This document shows positions 1 through 13,062 of a DNA stretch of 64,000 nucleotides, piece after piece. The translations under genes and the position numbers were made by a program. The notes beneath the pieces were generated by a model. The model was not told the DNA's origin, made no database searches, and saw only the letters and a list, made by a program, of their open reading frames with translations. The stretch is from the NCBI GenBank assembly GCA_015227615.1, contig JAALGZ010000005.1, forward strand, positions 744,001-808,000, in the 5' to 3' direction. Numbering within the stretch: the stretch's first letter is position 1; each line of letters starts with the position of its first letter. This stretch comes from Labyrinthula sp. Ha. Its lineage: Eukaryota; Sar; Bigyra; Labyrinthulida; Labyrinthulaceae.

Positions 1-3000
1 AAAAGGCGCTAAAGAACTCTGGCAATAATTTTCGCTTAGCTGCCAACAAACCTTACAGCAGTCTATGAGAGGTTTCTTATGTCTGATTAATTAGGTAACC
101 AAGAAATACGACTTCCTCTAAAACCCGCCTTACAGAGATATACAAAGATTAAGGATTTAAGATAGTCTAATACTTTTCTCAGTCAGAGAGCAACCTAGAA
201 TTGCTATACGCCGAGCTACAAATGGTAAGAATATTGCTAAGAAAAAACTGATTTTCTTTAGTCCAAGAAAACATTAACTTTCTAAACATTGCAAATCACT
301 TAGTCAAATTTTCTCTTTAAGCGTCAATGATACGTAGAAGTTTAATAGAATTAATCTAAAGTGGATATATTACCAACTAGTTTGCCACCGTGTAAACAGA
401 GTATTAGACATCTTCAAAACGCGTTAAAACTCACCAAAGAACTACTTCGCAAGAATAGAAACTCTGATTGTGCTTTATAATTAGTTCAAGTTGGAATTTA
501 AATTAATACATATAATAGGGATAACTACAAGAAAGGGTATGATGAATGACGGAGTTATAACTCCAGATTTGAGGAATAAAATGTGGCTTCTATAGCTTAT
601 GGAAAGATATGAGCATATAGAGTTGAACTCTCATTTTGAGACCTTTAACTAATCCAAATATATATATATATACATATACATATTTTGTAATAATTAAATC
701 TTTGATCAATAGTAATGCTATAGGGGGAGGGATTCTGTTGTCTTCAGCGGTGCAACTGAAGGACGTGATGTTGAAACTAGTGGTTTGGAAATTGCAACAT
801 GTGGAAAACCCAGGTTCCAGGGAACGTCTACGCAAGGGCAAAGTTGGTTTACTTGAATTAGTTATTGTTCTAAAAATGCATAAAATACATTATATTTGAA
901 TGTTAAGTGATTGCTAGCTACATTATGGGAAGGGAAAATAGGTTTGTTTAAGAGCACACGAAGAGACCTACCAATACAAAAAAAATGGAGTTAACGCTGT
1001 ATGAGATCCACTGCAAGTATCTTGGAAGCAGATATACTGTTTAAATAAGGTATTCCTAATTTGAAGGTCCAGGGATGAGAAAAAAATAAAATGAAAGTTT
1101 TGCAATTGCGAGAAATTTTATTAGCTTCCATGGCTTGGTCTCTTGCATTTAATCGTTCTCTCATAGTTTGGCCCTAAGATATTTTCCTGTACATTACTCC
1201 AACTGAATCCAGTTTCAAAAGAATGACAAACGTGGTGTTTTTTACTACCATCTACTCCCAGTAACTACTCCACAGAATCCAATTTCCAGTATATATTTTC
1301 AAGTTGAAAAAAATATCCAATGGCCCAACAGTAACCATTAAAAAGAACAATGTCTTTGTGAATATCCTGGTATATATCATTGCTAGTTAAATATCAGTTG
1401 CTATTGGCTGTTGCAAACACCTTCTGCTTTTCTTGCGCAAAAACATGTCCGGTAATCCGTGCAACTAGAATTAACTGTCCTTCAAAAGAAGAGATATAGA
1501 CCAGGTGTTGTTTTCTCGATGTGTTTCTTGCTATATAGTCATATAGCTGCACCTTGAACCATACAGATGAGGTAATACGATTGTTTTGATCTTTTTAATT
1601 TTTGATATGACACATCCATGGAAACATGAAGCTATTAAGAAGAAGTTAAAAATACTGATGACTAATCTGGCTGCCGTATCAATAAATCAAAATATTAATG
1701 TATGGTCTCAAAGAACAGTACCTCTAAAACTCTTTGTTTTTTCATAGCCAAAACATTAAATCAATCTTCCTATCCGGTAAGAAATATTGAGAAGTTATAT
1801 TCCTCTTTGCCTTGAAGCCTAATAAAGGTCGTAACTCATTCGTTATAGAGTCAAGGAGCAAATAAAGATTCCTACACTCATCTAAAACAATGTTTTGAGA
1901 AATATCCCTATTCAAACCTTTCATATTTTAAAAGTGGAGTTATCCCACAGTTCAGAGTTTTTTCGCCCAACACAATAAAACATTTTTCATTTCCTATAAT
2001 TGAATCTATACGCTTCTTACAATATACTGGATGTTAGTTTCATATTTATACTGGGGCAAATGGGCACAAAGTTTTTTCATACTTCACGAAAATTGAAATA
2101 AAAGGAAGTCATCAACTTGAGACCAAGGTCAAGCCTTGCCGACGGTGCCATCTTCACAAGATTCCCATAGCAAACAGTCTTTTAAATTGATTACGCGTTT
2201 TTGAGAGCTCTTGGGGACAGTTAAAGATCTCAAATAAATTTCCCGGAGTCTATCACCCTAAATCCATAAAAAGCCACTTATCAGCGCCGAAGTTACCCAA
2301 CTGCAACTCAGAATGAAAAAATCAAGTTAGGATGCTGACCAACAGCTTGAAACAAGAAACAGAAAGAATTGATCCTTAAGAAGACTTCCAGGAAAGAGAA
2401 GGGTCACAGTTGGATGCAGCTCATCTTTTGCAACCTATGCATCTTTGACTATGGTTTAAGCAATTTCTAAGCTACCATGGTTGCTTTCTTCATCGCCAAA
2501 TATATTTTACATCTTAACACACTCCAAGATACTAGTTCAACGGAATATCTTACATACACAATCAATTTATTCGCCAACTTACTTGAAGTATCTTAATGTT
2601 TTACCGGAAGCCAAGAATACCATTTTCTTCTCAAAGAAAACACATCTATTCTTTTCCAAGTCTTATATAATGTTGTCTATATCTTGAAACCATTAGCATG
2701 TTCCGAACTATTGAAATAAATTAATGCAAAATTTTTATTTGCAGTTACATAGCTCTTGCCAGGTCGCGCTGCAACTTGCACTTGAAACTATTCGAGTGCA
2801 AAGCGACAACTGTCACTCCTGTTGGATTAATAATCACAGAATAGGCTACTTTATACGGCATTCTATGTTTTCATACAGCACCAATGTTCAAAGAATTTCA
2901 TTTTAACCTAATAATAATTCCATTTATAAAGGCATGTGTGCTACTGCTTCCCGTCACTTTGTTAGTAAATCTGGACAAAGGAAATTTTCACCGTTATAGT

Positions 3001-4670
3001 ATATCAGTTTCTGCTTAGTTGGAAAATCCCGGATTCCTTGCTTAGATGAAATCCACTGTGGATCAAACAGATACTTAGATCGATTGAACCTTACCAAAGT
3101 AAGGAATTAAGCTTCAGAGTAAAGTTAACATATTAGACTGAGTAGATATTGACTACATGGTTGATTAGTTTTTTAATTATGTGTTAAATCGGCTAAAATT
3201 AATACTATCCATTCACATGGAAGCTTTATTCCTCTGCTTTACGTAGAACTGGATTTTAATTACCTTTTGAATATTTTTTTTATTTTGTGTATTTACTTAG
3301 GTCTCAGGTGGATTGCTGCTCTCCTATATAGAACTCTTAGTTTTGATTTGGTTTTGCTTGTTCAAATTCTGGTTTCTCTTGGATGACTTATTTAACAATT
3401 ACTTTATTGCCCAAAATATTCAAGGGGTTTCCTAAGTACTTAACTAATAGTTTAGACTTTGCATGTTACATACCACAAACTTGCAGGGTGTTCGAGTGCC
3501 TTCTCATAAAGCAGTTTTGCCGAACCCTACAGACTTCTTCTCCATTTTAAATATAATTTCAAACAAAATGAATAACCGCAACCTGTGTCAAGCTTGAAAT
3601 CAAAATTCTACTCGATATTTGCACCTTTATACATGATGAATAATACATTTCAGACGATGTACAGCTTTTCACAACAGTGCTGTTAAGCATCGACTAAACG
3701 AAACTGTTATCATGTGTACATGTTAATTAGTTTTCAGTCATCGATTATCATATTATTATTAACTAACAGGATAGAATTAGTAAGGCAGTATTTTGGGAAA
3801 CTAAAGTATAACCAATCTTACGACAGAATCATTGATAACAAGCAGCAACAAAAGAGGAAACCTAGTAGCAAGCAATAAGATATAAAAATTGAAAAACTGT
3901 TACGAGTATATCGACTTAGGAATAACAGCCTAAGTATATAGAGACTTTCTATAAACTGCACAAGAACTTGTTGGCTCTTATTTAAAGACTCTTGTGAGAT
4001 GTGACTTTAAAACGACCTACCAGTCTCTAGAAGAAGTCTGATTTAACTCAGTTTTTAAGCCTAGAATTCTTGTTAGTATCTCCACCTCACTTAAGAATAG
4101 CTGACTGTTCGCTAGTTCATTCTGAGTATATGAATATGTAGTCAAAGTGGTACCAGTGCTGGGCAGTTACAGGGCACTTTGGAAAAAGGGAAGAATATTT
4201 TATGACTCTATGTAAAAGCATAGCTCTGATACTCTGCCTTGACTCATGTTTCAAGCTCCCCCTGTTTATTCTTCAGCAAAGAAGCTTGAAAGGAAGCTGC
4301 TTCCAAATAACATGTTGTTCAAGTTTTGGTCGGAGAGCTTGCCGTCTAAGGTTTACCCTCAAAGCTCTGCTGCTACTTACTAGGCTATGAAAACACCTTA
4401 TGTCGCCTTTAGGCGGAAATACTTGATGCGACTTTAATGCCTCTCACATGTTCTGTGAATTTGCTCAGCGGTTCCTCCTCAATTTACTTTCTAAATGCTT
4501 ATACATTCTAAGTGGTAAACTTGTTGCATTAGCTTTTGCCCTTGAATTCTACGGAAACAGGTGCCTGGTTCATACGCTCTGTTCCACCAAAATAGTAATC
4601 TATCTATGATCACTAGTGTTTATCAACGCATTCCATTATTTCATGTATTAAAGTTTAGTAAGCTGCTGAA
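1..4670. other. Gene-poor AT-rich desert
   Basis: No gene is supported here. Open frames on both strands are short (60-87 codons), overlap one another and lack recognisable motifs or a consistent frame, as expected by chance at this base composition. A short TA-rich run of alternating pyrimidine and purine lies near 658-682. No tRNA, rRNA or recognisable transposase or reverse transcriptase fragment was seen. The segment ends just after the stop codon of SDHA, which is transcribed leftward. Confidence 0.6.
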
Positions 4671-6578
4671 CTAGTATACACGAGCTTGAGGGGGGAATGA
4701 GGTCTGTTCACTATCATCAAGGGTGTATTGATGGGTAGGTCTGTAGTCGATAGTAGTTTTCTTTGTATTTTCATCAAAGTAAGCCAGAGTGTGCTTCATC
4801 CAGTTCTCATCATCACGGCTGTCAAAATCTTCTCTAGCATGAGCACCTCTACTTTCCTTCCTAAGGTGCGCTGCATGAATAGTGCAAGCAGCATTTTCCA
4901 GAAGATTCCTCAGCTCAAGCGTCTCGATAAGATCAGTGTTCCAAACAATTCCCCGGTCACTCACTCCAACGTTCTCAATATCTTTTACGATATTATCTAT
5001 CTTTCCACATCCTTCCTGCAAACTTTCCTCTGTTCTATACACTGCTGCGTGATCCTGCATGCACTTTTGCATGGTTAACCTGAGCTCAGCAGTCTTAATA
5101 TCACCTTTTGCAAACCTTAACTTATCCAGGTCGTCAATACTTTGCTGTCCGTCATTTTCGCTCAAAGAAGGTTTAGAATCCCCCGGTTTCGCAATATCTG
5201 CAATTCTGTTAGCGCAAGCTCTTCCAAACACAACAATATCCAATAAACTATTAGCACCCAATCTGTTTGCACCATGAACTGAAGCACAGCCAGCTTCTCC
5301 AGCGGCGAACAAGCCTGGTACAACTTTGTCCGGGTTTCCTTCTTCAGGCATTAGAACCTCTCCTAAATGGTTTGTAGGGATTCCACCCATATTGTAGTGC
5401 ACCGTAGGAATTACTGGAATAGGCTCTTGATTCACATCTACACCAGCAAAAATCTTCGCGGTTTCTGAAATACCAGGCAAGCGTTCAGCCAACAGATCAG
5501 CTGGTAAGTGATCTAAATGCAAGTGTATATGGTCTGAGTTTGGTCCTACACCTCTTCCTTCTCTAATCTCAATGGTCATAGCTCTGGAAACAACATCTCG
5601 TGAAGCTAAATCCTTCGCTGAAGGAGCATATCTCTCCATAAACCTTTCACCTTCAGAGTTTTTCAAGAATCCACCCTCACCTCTGGAGCCTTCTGTAATA
5701 AGACATCCAGCACCATAAATTCCAGTAGGATGAAATTGAACGAATTCAGGATCTTGAGATGGAATTCCAGCTCGCAAGGCCATAGCGTTTCCATCACCTG
5801 TACAAGTATGCGCACTCGTGGCGGAAAAATACGCTCTTCCATATCCTCCAGTCGCTAAGACAGTGTTTTTTGCATTAAATCTGTGAATGGACCCATCTTC
5901 CTGGTTCATAGCAATAACACCAATACATTCTCCATCTTTCATGATAAGGTCAAGAGCAAAGTACTCCACAAAATAAGAAGTATCAAAAGCTAAAGATCGC
6001 CCGTAAAGGGTATGTAACAATGCGTGTCCTGTTCTATCTGCCGCACAGGCACATCTGTATGCTTGTCCACCTTTTCCAAACTCTAGGCTTTGTCCCCCAA
6101 AAGCTCGTTGATAAATTTTACCTTCTTCTGTACGTGAAAATGGCAACCCAAAACTTTCAAGTTCTAGCACAGCTTCAGGAGCTTCTCTACACATATAGTG
6201 AATCGAATCCTGATCTCCGAGCCAATCTGCTCCTTTCACAGTGTCGTACATGTGCCATCTCCAATCATCTTCAGTCATGTTTCCCAGTGCAGCATTGATC
6301 CCTCCTTGGGCGGCAACAGTGTGAGACCTCGTTGGGAAAAGCTTTGTGATACACGCAGTTTTGAAGCCATGCTCGGCTGCTCCCATAGCAGCGCGTAGAC
6401 CAGCACCTCCTGCTCCAACAACGACTACGTCAAAGTCATGGTCCACAACTTGGTATGAATTTGTGCTAAAACTTCGTGGAAATGCTGTTGAAGTCGCATG
6501 GTTTGATTTATTAAGGCTTGTAGATACCCGAGCTAAGTTTCTTGAGCGATTGAGTTGGGATTGGAATGCTTTAAACAT
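4671..6578 (-). CDS. SDHA: Succinate dehydrogenase flavoprotein subunit, mitochondrial (complex II)
   Basis: This is the FAD-bearing catalytic subunit of succinate dehydrogenase. It oxidises succinate to fumarate in the TCA cycle and passes electrons to the iron-sulfur subunit of complex II on the matrix face of the inner mitochondrial membrane. The 635 residues match the family's usual length. The first 42 or so residues are rich in Arg, Ser and Asn and lack acids until about residue 46, as in a mitochondrial presequence. The dinucleotide-binding motif GAGGAG is at 55-60. SHTVAAQGG follows, with His86 at the position that carries covalent [12 protein letters not shown], the RGEGG loop and [10 protein letters not shown] form the substrate and capping region, and the C-terminus ends FPPQARVY. 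The frame is uninterrupted, without introns. The first Met is used because it opens the presequence. It is the only gene in its island. Confidence 0.98.
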   Translation of the reverse strand: MFKAFQSQLNRSRNLARVSTSLNKSNHATSTAFPRSFSTNSYQVVDHDFDVVVVGAGGAGLRAAMGAAEHGFKTACITKLFPTRSHTVAAQGGINAALGNMTEDDWRWHMYDTVKGADWLGDQDSIHYMCREAPEAVLELESFGLPFSRTEEGKIYQRAFGGQSLEFGKGGQAYRCACAADRTGHALLHTLYGRSLAFDTSYFVEYFALDLIMKDGECIGVIAMNQEDGSIHRFNAKNTVLATGGYGRAYFSATSAHTCTGDGNAMALRAGIPSQDPEFVQFHPTGIYGAGCLITEGSRGEGGFLKNSEGERFMERYAPSAKDLASRDVVSRAMTIEIREGRGVGPNSDHIHLHLDHLPADLLAERLPGISETAKIFAGVDVNQEPIPVIPTVHYNMGGIPTNHLGEVLMPEEGNPDKVVPGLFAAGEAGCASVHGANRLGANSLLDIVVFGRACANRIADIAKPGDSKPSLSENDGQQSIDDLDKLRFAKGDIKTAELRLTMQKCMQDHAAVYRTEESLQEGCGKIDNIVKDIENVGVSDRGIVWNTDLIETLELRNLLENAACTIHAAHLRKESRGAHAREDFDSRDDENWMKHTLAYFDENTKKTTIDYRPTHQYTLDDSEQTSFPPQARVY

Positions 6579-9500
6579 GGTTAATTCAACTTTACCCTAA
6601 GATAGATTATTGATGAATTTTATTCTTTGATTTCAGAAATCACAATGTGAAAATCGAGGAAAACGGATACATTTTTGGGCAAAGGGATCGGAATTCGGGA
6701 AATGGTACTTTTGTTTTGAACGAGAATATTCATGACCATCTCCGGTTTTCAGTACCTGAGTAAAGCATGAAGAGTTGTTCTTCGCATACTTGAAAGCAGG
6801 AAAAGGGGTATCAAGGTGATCTTATCAAGAAAAGAAGAACAGAAAAATCTCTAGAAGTTATTCCTAAGTTTCTCATATCCTGAAGTATGTTTACAACTTT
6901 TTCTTGTTTCACTATATAAATATGTCAAAGCTAGACTCAAGACTGCAAGCACTTCCCAGTCAGAATCTGACCCTATCTGGGAGCATATCCTGATCATTGC
7001 AGGTATAATACTCTAAACACTAACACGCCAAGGTTTTTATGACCTGTCTACAAAATAGAGAAGCTACTAGGGATACTCTTCACGCTATAGGATAATTGTT
7101 TTTAGCCTTGCTGCAGCACAAGCTACAATAATTCTTCTCTAGCATGTTTTCTGAGACATAGTTAATTTTGAATAAAATATTGTAAAGAAATAGAATTTAT
7201 AGTAGTTAAGAATTCTGGGGGGGATTATCGTGCAAGGCTGGGATAGCGTAGATTTTCACAAATACCCCCACCCCCGGCTTTCAATGAAGATGGGGATAAA
7301 AACCTATCCCTTACATGACATAACCTTGGAAAAGCTTAAGTCTCCAATAAATTTCCAGAAAAAATTACGTGCAAGGCAATGATAGTTTCAAAAAAATGAG
7401 TTTTGAATTTCAAATTCATAGAAACCTAGATTTTTTAAAGTAAATAGAATTCTTTAGTTTAACAGCTTCTTGGGTAACATAAAAGACTTTGGTGCCATTA
7501 GAAATATCATCACTCCAATGATTTTACTTTAACAAGAGAATCTTTTTGCTCTACATCATATACTACAAGATGATCACCTATGCTTTTTTCAATAGTTTTC
7601 TTACGATCTTGCAAATGATTAAGTATATGAAACTGAAGGCCTCCCAACCTTCTGTATCTATTCATCCTATTCAAACCATATCAACTATTTAATAAAAATA
7701 TGCATCTTTAAGACCCCGGTCCTTCTATTTGTGAATTGTACTTCCCGCTTTCTAAAGGGACACAAATAGATTAATATCTGCATTAAGAAGTTAGATGGTT
7801 TAAAGGAACTATCGTAGCTTGTATAAACAATTTTTTGAGATATTCTTACATATTTTTCAGCTCTGTTATCTTTAAGCAGACTTTATTTCCAAATCATTTT
7901 TTAGTATTCTGATTTATGATTCTGTTTTCGAGCAATTTGTAGAGATCTGATGAGAACTTTGGAATTTTTTACACCCAGGTAAGAGAGTCGATGAAACAGA
8001 GGCTGTCACCAGGGGTTTTGGTTTATCTAAGTTAAGAATTAAATGGGTAAATATATTGTCATATCATCGAGCTTTGCTATTTGAAGTTGTAACCCTTTAA
8101 GAGGCAATGAAAGATTTGGTTTAAGCTTGATCTTGACATATCTTCTGTTGGATATGCTTTTTAGCGTCGAAGAAGAAAATACAGAAATTATGTTCTAGCA
8201 ATTTGATTTGAATGAGTATTCTATGATCAAAAGTATACTAAGCCAAACTGAACAACTTTGTAGGATAACAAAGCATACGTATGTTTACTTGATTTATGTT
8301 ATTGATCTAGTTCGTGTTTAAACATGCTTTGTATTATGTAGGATGTTCTGAATTGTATCGGCAGTACATTATTTTTTTCTTAAGAACAACCAACCTCCTT
8401 AGCTTAGATTTAAATTTCAAATAATGTTCTCCCCCTTTACAAATTTCTATCTTGAGCTGGAAACAATTTTGTCATCGTCTAAAGATTATTTAATACTTGC
8501 ACATATTCATTGCTTCTAGTGCAGAGTAGTGAGCATATACAATTATTTAAACTTGGAACTAAGGTTCTTAGTTTTTAAAGAAGTCAATTTTACATTATAT
8601 TTGCTATTAACTACTACCACTTCAATATTTCTCTATGTAAAGGATCTAGGTCAGTTCTGTGATGAGTAGTATCGCACTCATGAGATGGGTAGATTTAAGC
8701 CTATTATTCAACTCAGTGTGTGGTATTGGAATTCGATTGACCAATATAAATCCAAATGATGTAAGAATAAGTGCAATAAATCTTTGATGCTCTTATCTAT
8801 ACCTTCTCTGTACCTGACCCATGTTAATATGTTTCGAACTGAAAAATCGGCTTTTAGCAAAATTTTGTTTGGAGTTGAAAAACGAGTAAGCATCAAATTA
8901 AGACTAAGAATAAGGACAAATTAAAGTGGAAAGTACATGTGTTTCTGTTAACTAAAATCGGATAGATAGACATGGCTATAACAAAATTTTATCACCCGCT
9001 CCATTTTATGATTTTACTGGATCCTTTTTTATTTACTGAAACAGATCTTGATTATCATAGAATCTCCAATTGTACGAAGGGTTTATGTTAAATTTATATA
9101 AAGTATCTTTTCAAATATTATCAATCTATAGAATAACTTATTTCTTTGAATCTTTAATTTGAATGCGTTGTAAACATCTCTAGAGATTAGTGTGGGATTC
9201 CTATGCTTCGGTTCCTCATGATCATATTCAATAAATCATTATGTTTTTCAGAGTGCAACTTAGAACCACCTATTTTCTTTAATTAATAAAGGATCTAATA
9301 TTAAGCTCGTTAATACTGAAGTTAGTTATCGTTCTATGATAAACATAAATATAGAATTTAATATATCAACTAAGATATTCCACATTCTGCTAAAAACCAA
9401 CGTTCAAATATAATCTTATCTAGCTAATGTCTAGTAAACACATAAAAGCTTCTTGAAGAAAACAAAAAGTTCTCCAAGTTTTGGGTAAAGTGCTCCTCAT

Positions 9501-11532
9501 TTTCAGAAAAACCAAGGCAACGTGCCAAACTTTGACAAAGTGTTTTTCAAACTCTGTGTTTAGTATGCTGTGCAAATAATTAATACATTAAAGGTACAAT
9601 CAATAACAATTGGCGGGGAACTTATAGCAAACAGCATTCATATTTGAAAGACAAAGCAGGGATATAGACAACATCTTTCAACTTTAGTAACAGTCAACAA
9701 CCTAATCTTCATCAATTTCTTTTTTTCAGCAGCTAACTTAAAAGGAATCAACTGTAGAAACTCTCTATTTAGAGTTATCATTAAGTCATTCTCCTAGTAT
9801 CTCTCTGAGCCACATAAAGTGTTATATATATTTTCATGATCTATTCATATATTAGATAACTTGGTGTCAAAGTAAAACTAGAAGTATAGTAAATGAGCAT
9901 AAAATGGGTAGAAAGTTCCTAATATTATGCTTTTTCATAGTTTGTTGGGTATGATATAGTGCACAGTGATATTTCTGATGAATTACTTTTCAAATTTAGC
10001 TATGCATATTGCAACGCTGCCTTATCGCCATGTTGGTTGCTTCTTATCTAGCTCTCTCAAGCTTAGGATTGATTGAAATAACGGAGATCTGTTCAAATTG
10101 AAAAGAATCTATTCATTCCAAATAAGACAAATACTTTTGTATGCAAGTTATGTGTATTCGAAAATTGTGCTTCTCATTCTTGAGTGGCGAACCTTCGTAT
10201 ATACGTATTTTGTTTTTCTTAGGAAATCATTGTCTTAACCTTCAAGTTGAGGGTATATCCATTAACCTCATTTGCAATATTAGCATGAGTTTATCTTCAT
10301 TGTTTTTTGCTTATTGCATATGCTTTGTTGCAAGTGATTCAAATCAGGTCAAGTTCAATATTAAGATGTTCCAACTACTACTATAATGGTTTTTACTTTC
10401 CATATAAGGATGTATATTAACTGGACGAACTAGCTATTTAAAAAAAAACTCTTGTAAAAAAATAACAGTAGTAATCTATAAGCCCCTGTGAAGATGAAAA
10501 AATGATTACCTTCACACAGATCGAAATCTCTTTATAAGCATGTCCTCTCCAAGGTATTACACTCCTTTTACCCAATAGTGAAATATTGTGCCAATTCAAA
10601 AATAAAGTTAAAAATTTAAAATGATAAAAGAAATTGACACAACTTAGCACATATTTTGGTTCAGGACTTTTTTCTTCACTACCGTTAGGCTTCCAAAACA
10701 ACTTCTTTCCTGTGTTTCTTGTCAACTACTAATCTTCTAAAAAGAATGCACAGAGCACAAGAAATTTTGTGATACTAGCTCCTTGGAATCTATGCATACT
10801 CATCATTGAAGGTGCTACAACATATTTTTGTTAAGTCAGATTCAGTGAATTTCCACTAAGCATATATTCTAAGGAACCATATTTGGAAAACTTCTGTGGC
10901 CATTTAGTTTTCATTTAGACTGTTCGAGTGGGGTTCCAATAAAAACATAATAACGAATAGCAGAAATCAAGTGATTCTGTCAGCGTGTAATTTAGAAATA
11001 AGTTTATTTATTTCTCAAAATATCAATAAATTATACAGACCAGGACACTCACCAAGTGAAGTAGCTGGCGGACGCTTTTCTTGGTTTTGGACTCAGTGAG
11101 GTTTCTCGAGAGATATTTCTCGGACATAGGTGCGGGCTTTAGAAAATGAAAAAAAAAGGATTGCCATGTTTACAATCATACTTTTAACTTTGGTTCTATG
11201 GTTTCTTAAGCAGTTGATACTGAACTGGTGTGCTTGGGTGTTTGAAGTGTTCTTTGTCCAGCAACTGGTGATGCTATAAAACAAGAATGGCTTGAGACAT
11301 CATAAAATTTTGCCCAGTGCAAAGGAAGGTCCTATATTTCTTTTCTAATACGATTAGCGCCTTAACTAATTTGACAAGTTCTTTCTCTTTTTTCTTTACA
11401 GCTTTGGCTGTAATATAGCAAGATATGGACGACTGACTCGTGTGTTTATACGAGAGCAATCCTCAGAAGCGAGAATTTGCCCAAAAGGACTAGATATTGA
11501 AATAACCAACCTACGCAAAAAAAGCGTTACAA
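6579..11532. other. Gene-poor AT-rich desert
   Basis: About 5 kb separates SDHA, which points left, from the PhyH-like gene, which points right, so the promoters of both lie at its two ends. No gene is supported: the open frames are 60-95 codons, motif-free and overlapping. A G run of seven lies near 7217 and a C-rich stretch near 7265. A 95-codon minus-strand frame at 10438-10725 starts with a plausible hydrophilic segment but has nothing recognisable. No RNA gene or repeat was recognised. Confidence 0.55.
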
Positions 11533-12438
11533 ATGGTTAAAAAGAAGAGAAAGCTGCAACAGAAGTTTATAAATTCTGAACATACCACTAAGACAAAGTC
11601 TAAAATCTCAATTAATAATTTAGATGTATTTCAGAATTTAGCGCTTAAGAATGCCAAGTCCCATCACAGAAATATTGTTGAACATGGATACACAATTGTG
11701 AGAAATGTTTTCTCACATGCTTTCATACAATTTCTCCTTTATCAACACGAAACGGAAAACATTTCTGCAAAAAACTTTCACAATCTTAGAAAACGAAAAG
11801 CAAACCAAACTTGGTGTGGAGTGGTCGAAACTATAGCCTCCCACATTAAGATCAACCCCACTACCAAACAAAGCCAGATAATAGCCCCTGTCACTTCCCG
11901 TGGAGTTGGTCGATATGATCTTCCGCTCCCACAGTCAATCTCTGCAGCAACTAAATCAAAACTTTCAGAAATGCACATTCTCGAATTTCTTAATACATTT
12001 ATTCCACATGGAAACTTCACTGCTCAAAATATCATCCTTTCGAAATCTGGCGCCAAGAGACAAAAAATTCATATCGACTTTTTCCCTGAGGATAAAATAA
12101 GGTTTTCTAAATTAAATTGTGCCAAACGGTTAAAACAAAAACTTATTCCTTCTGGATATTTAACGGTTCTAATTCCGCTAACAAAACAAACAACTATGAC
12201 AGGAGGAACACGTGTTTGGCCAAGAAGTCATTTAAATTGGAGAGAGCAAAATATAGATGAAGAAAAAGGGTTCCTTGATTGCATTTCTCCTCTGTTGAAC
12301 GTAGGGGACTGTTTGCTCTTTGATGGGTTTTTGGCTCATTGTGGTATGGAAAACAAAAGCACAAGAAAAGACAGATATTTTTATTACGGTGCTTATACCA
12401 ATTCACACGATCCAAATACAGAAGTAACAGGGGTTTGA
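11533..12438 (+). CDS. PhyH-type (phytanoyl-CoA dioxygenase family) 2-oxoglutarate/Fe(II) oxygenase
   Basis: The 301-residue protein has the metal triad of the double-stranded beta-helix oxygenases: His180 and Asp182 in KIHIDFFPE, and His269 in GFLAHCG. Arg281 in RKDRYFYYGAY is placed to bind the 2-oxoglutarate carboxylate. Between them, GGTRVWPRSH at 224-233 is the typical PhyH segment (GGT...PxSH). The family hydroxylates lipids, small molecules or proteins at Fe(II) using O2 and 2-oxoglutarate; the substrate cannot be read from sequence. The first 30 residues are strongly basic (KKKRK near the N-terminus), which could be a nuclear signal and would fit a protein or nucleic-acid substrate, but this is inference. 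No intron is evident. The stop lies 6 bp from the end of the convergent coiled-coil gene. Confidence 0.85.
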   Translation: MVKKKRKLQQKFINSEHTTKTKSKISINNLDVFQNLALKNAKSHHRNIVEHGYTIVRNVFSHAFIQFLLYQHETENISAKNFHNLRKRKANQTWCGVVETIASHIKINPTTKQSQIIAPVTSRGVGRYDLPLPQSISAATKSKLSEMHILEFLNTFIPHGNFTAQNIILSKSGAKRQKIHIDFFPEDKIRFSKLNCAKRLKQKLIPSGYLTVLIPLTKQTTMTGGTRVWPRSHLNWREQNIDEEKGFLDCISPLLNVGDCLLFDGFLAHCGMENKSTRKDRYFYYGAYTNSHDPNTEVTGV

Positions 12439-12444
12439 AGAACG

Positions 12445-12714
12445 TCAATTTCTAGCACGCGTCAATTTTTCTATTATCCTACCACGCTGTTTTAGGATCT
12501 CTGCTTTAATATCCGCAACTTCTTTTTCGTCGTCAGTTTCAATGTCAGAAGACCAATCAAGGCTGCTATGTTGTTTCTTAAGCTGTAAAATCTCCTGTTG
12601 GATTTCCCTGGTCTCTTTCAAAACCCTAGTTTTCTCTTCATTCAACCTGAACATAGTATTCTTAAACGAATTATATGTTTTTTTTCCTGGTTCAGGTTTT
12701 ATCTTATCTAGCAT
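12445..12714 (-). CDS. Small coiled-coil protein, unknown function
   Basis: The 89-residue frame is hydrophilic and highly charged. Residues 22-50 (RLNEEKTRVLKETREIQQEI and following) have the Leu/Ile spacing of a coiled coil. An acidic patch, DIETDDEKEVAD, comes next, and then a second basic helix ends at RARN. It has no family motif that I recognise. It is taken as real because its codon pattern differs from the chance frames of the deserts, it lies inside a compact island, and it ends tail to tail with the oxygenase gene 6 bp away. Such small coiled coils are often subunits of larger complexes, for example Mediator or kinetochore parts, but nothing here picks one. Confidence 0.6.
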   Translation of the reverse strand: MLDKIKPEPGKKTYNSFKNTMFRLNEEKTRVLKETREIQQEILQLKKQHSSLDWSSDIETDDEKEVADIKAEILKQRGRIIEKLTRARN

Positions 12715-13062
12715 TTTCCGTCAGTGACTTTTTCTATTATTCACCCAGTTTGTGTCGGACTTGGTCTCTAAACCTTTGTGCTTTATTTTATATGAATTAA
12801 TTTGTCTCACAACTGCAGGCCAATTTCTTTGAATGCCACGATACATTTCTTACTTTTGTCCGTTGGGTCTTCGGTGCAATTCCGGGAATAGCAAACCCAA
12901 ACTGACTTATACGGACACTCTCATGTGTCTGTTACTTCTGCAGTTGTCACTGGCCATAAAAGACAACCAACCATCTTCCAAACTCAATATAAAGGTACGC
13001 AAAAGCCGCAAAAAGGTTAAAAGTTGCTGTGACGCAAAGCTGTATATAGAAAATAGAGTTGA

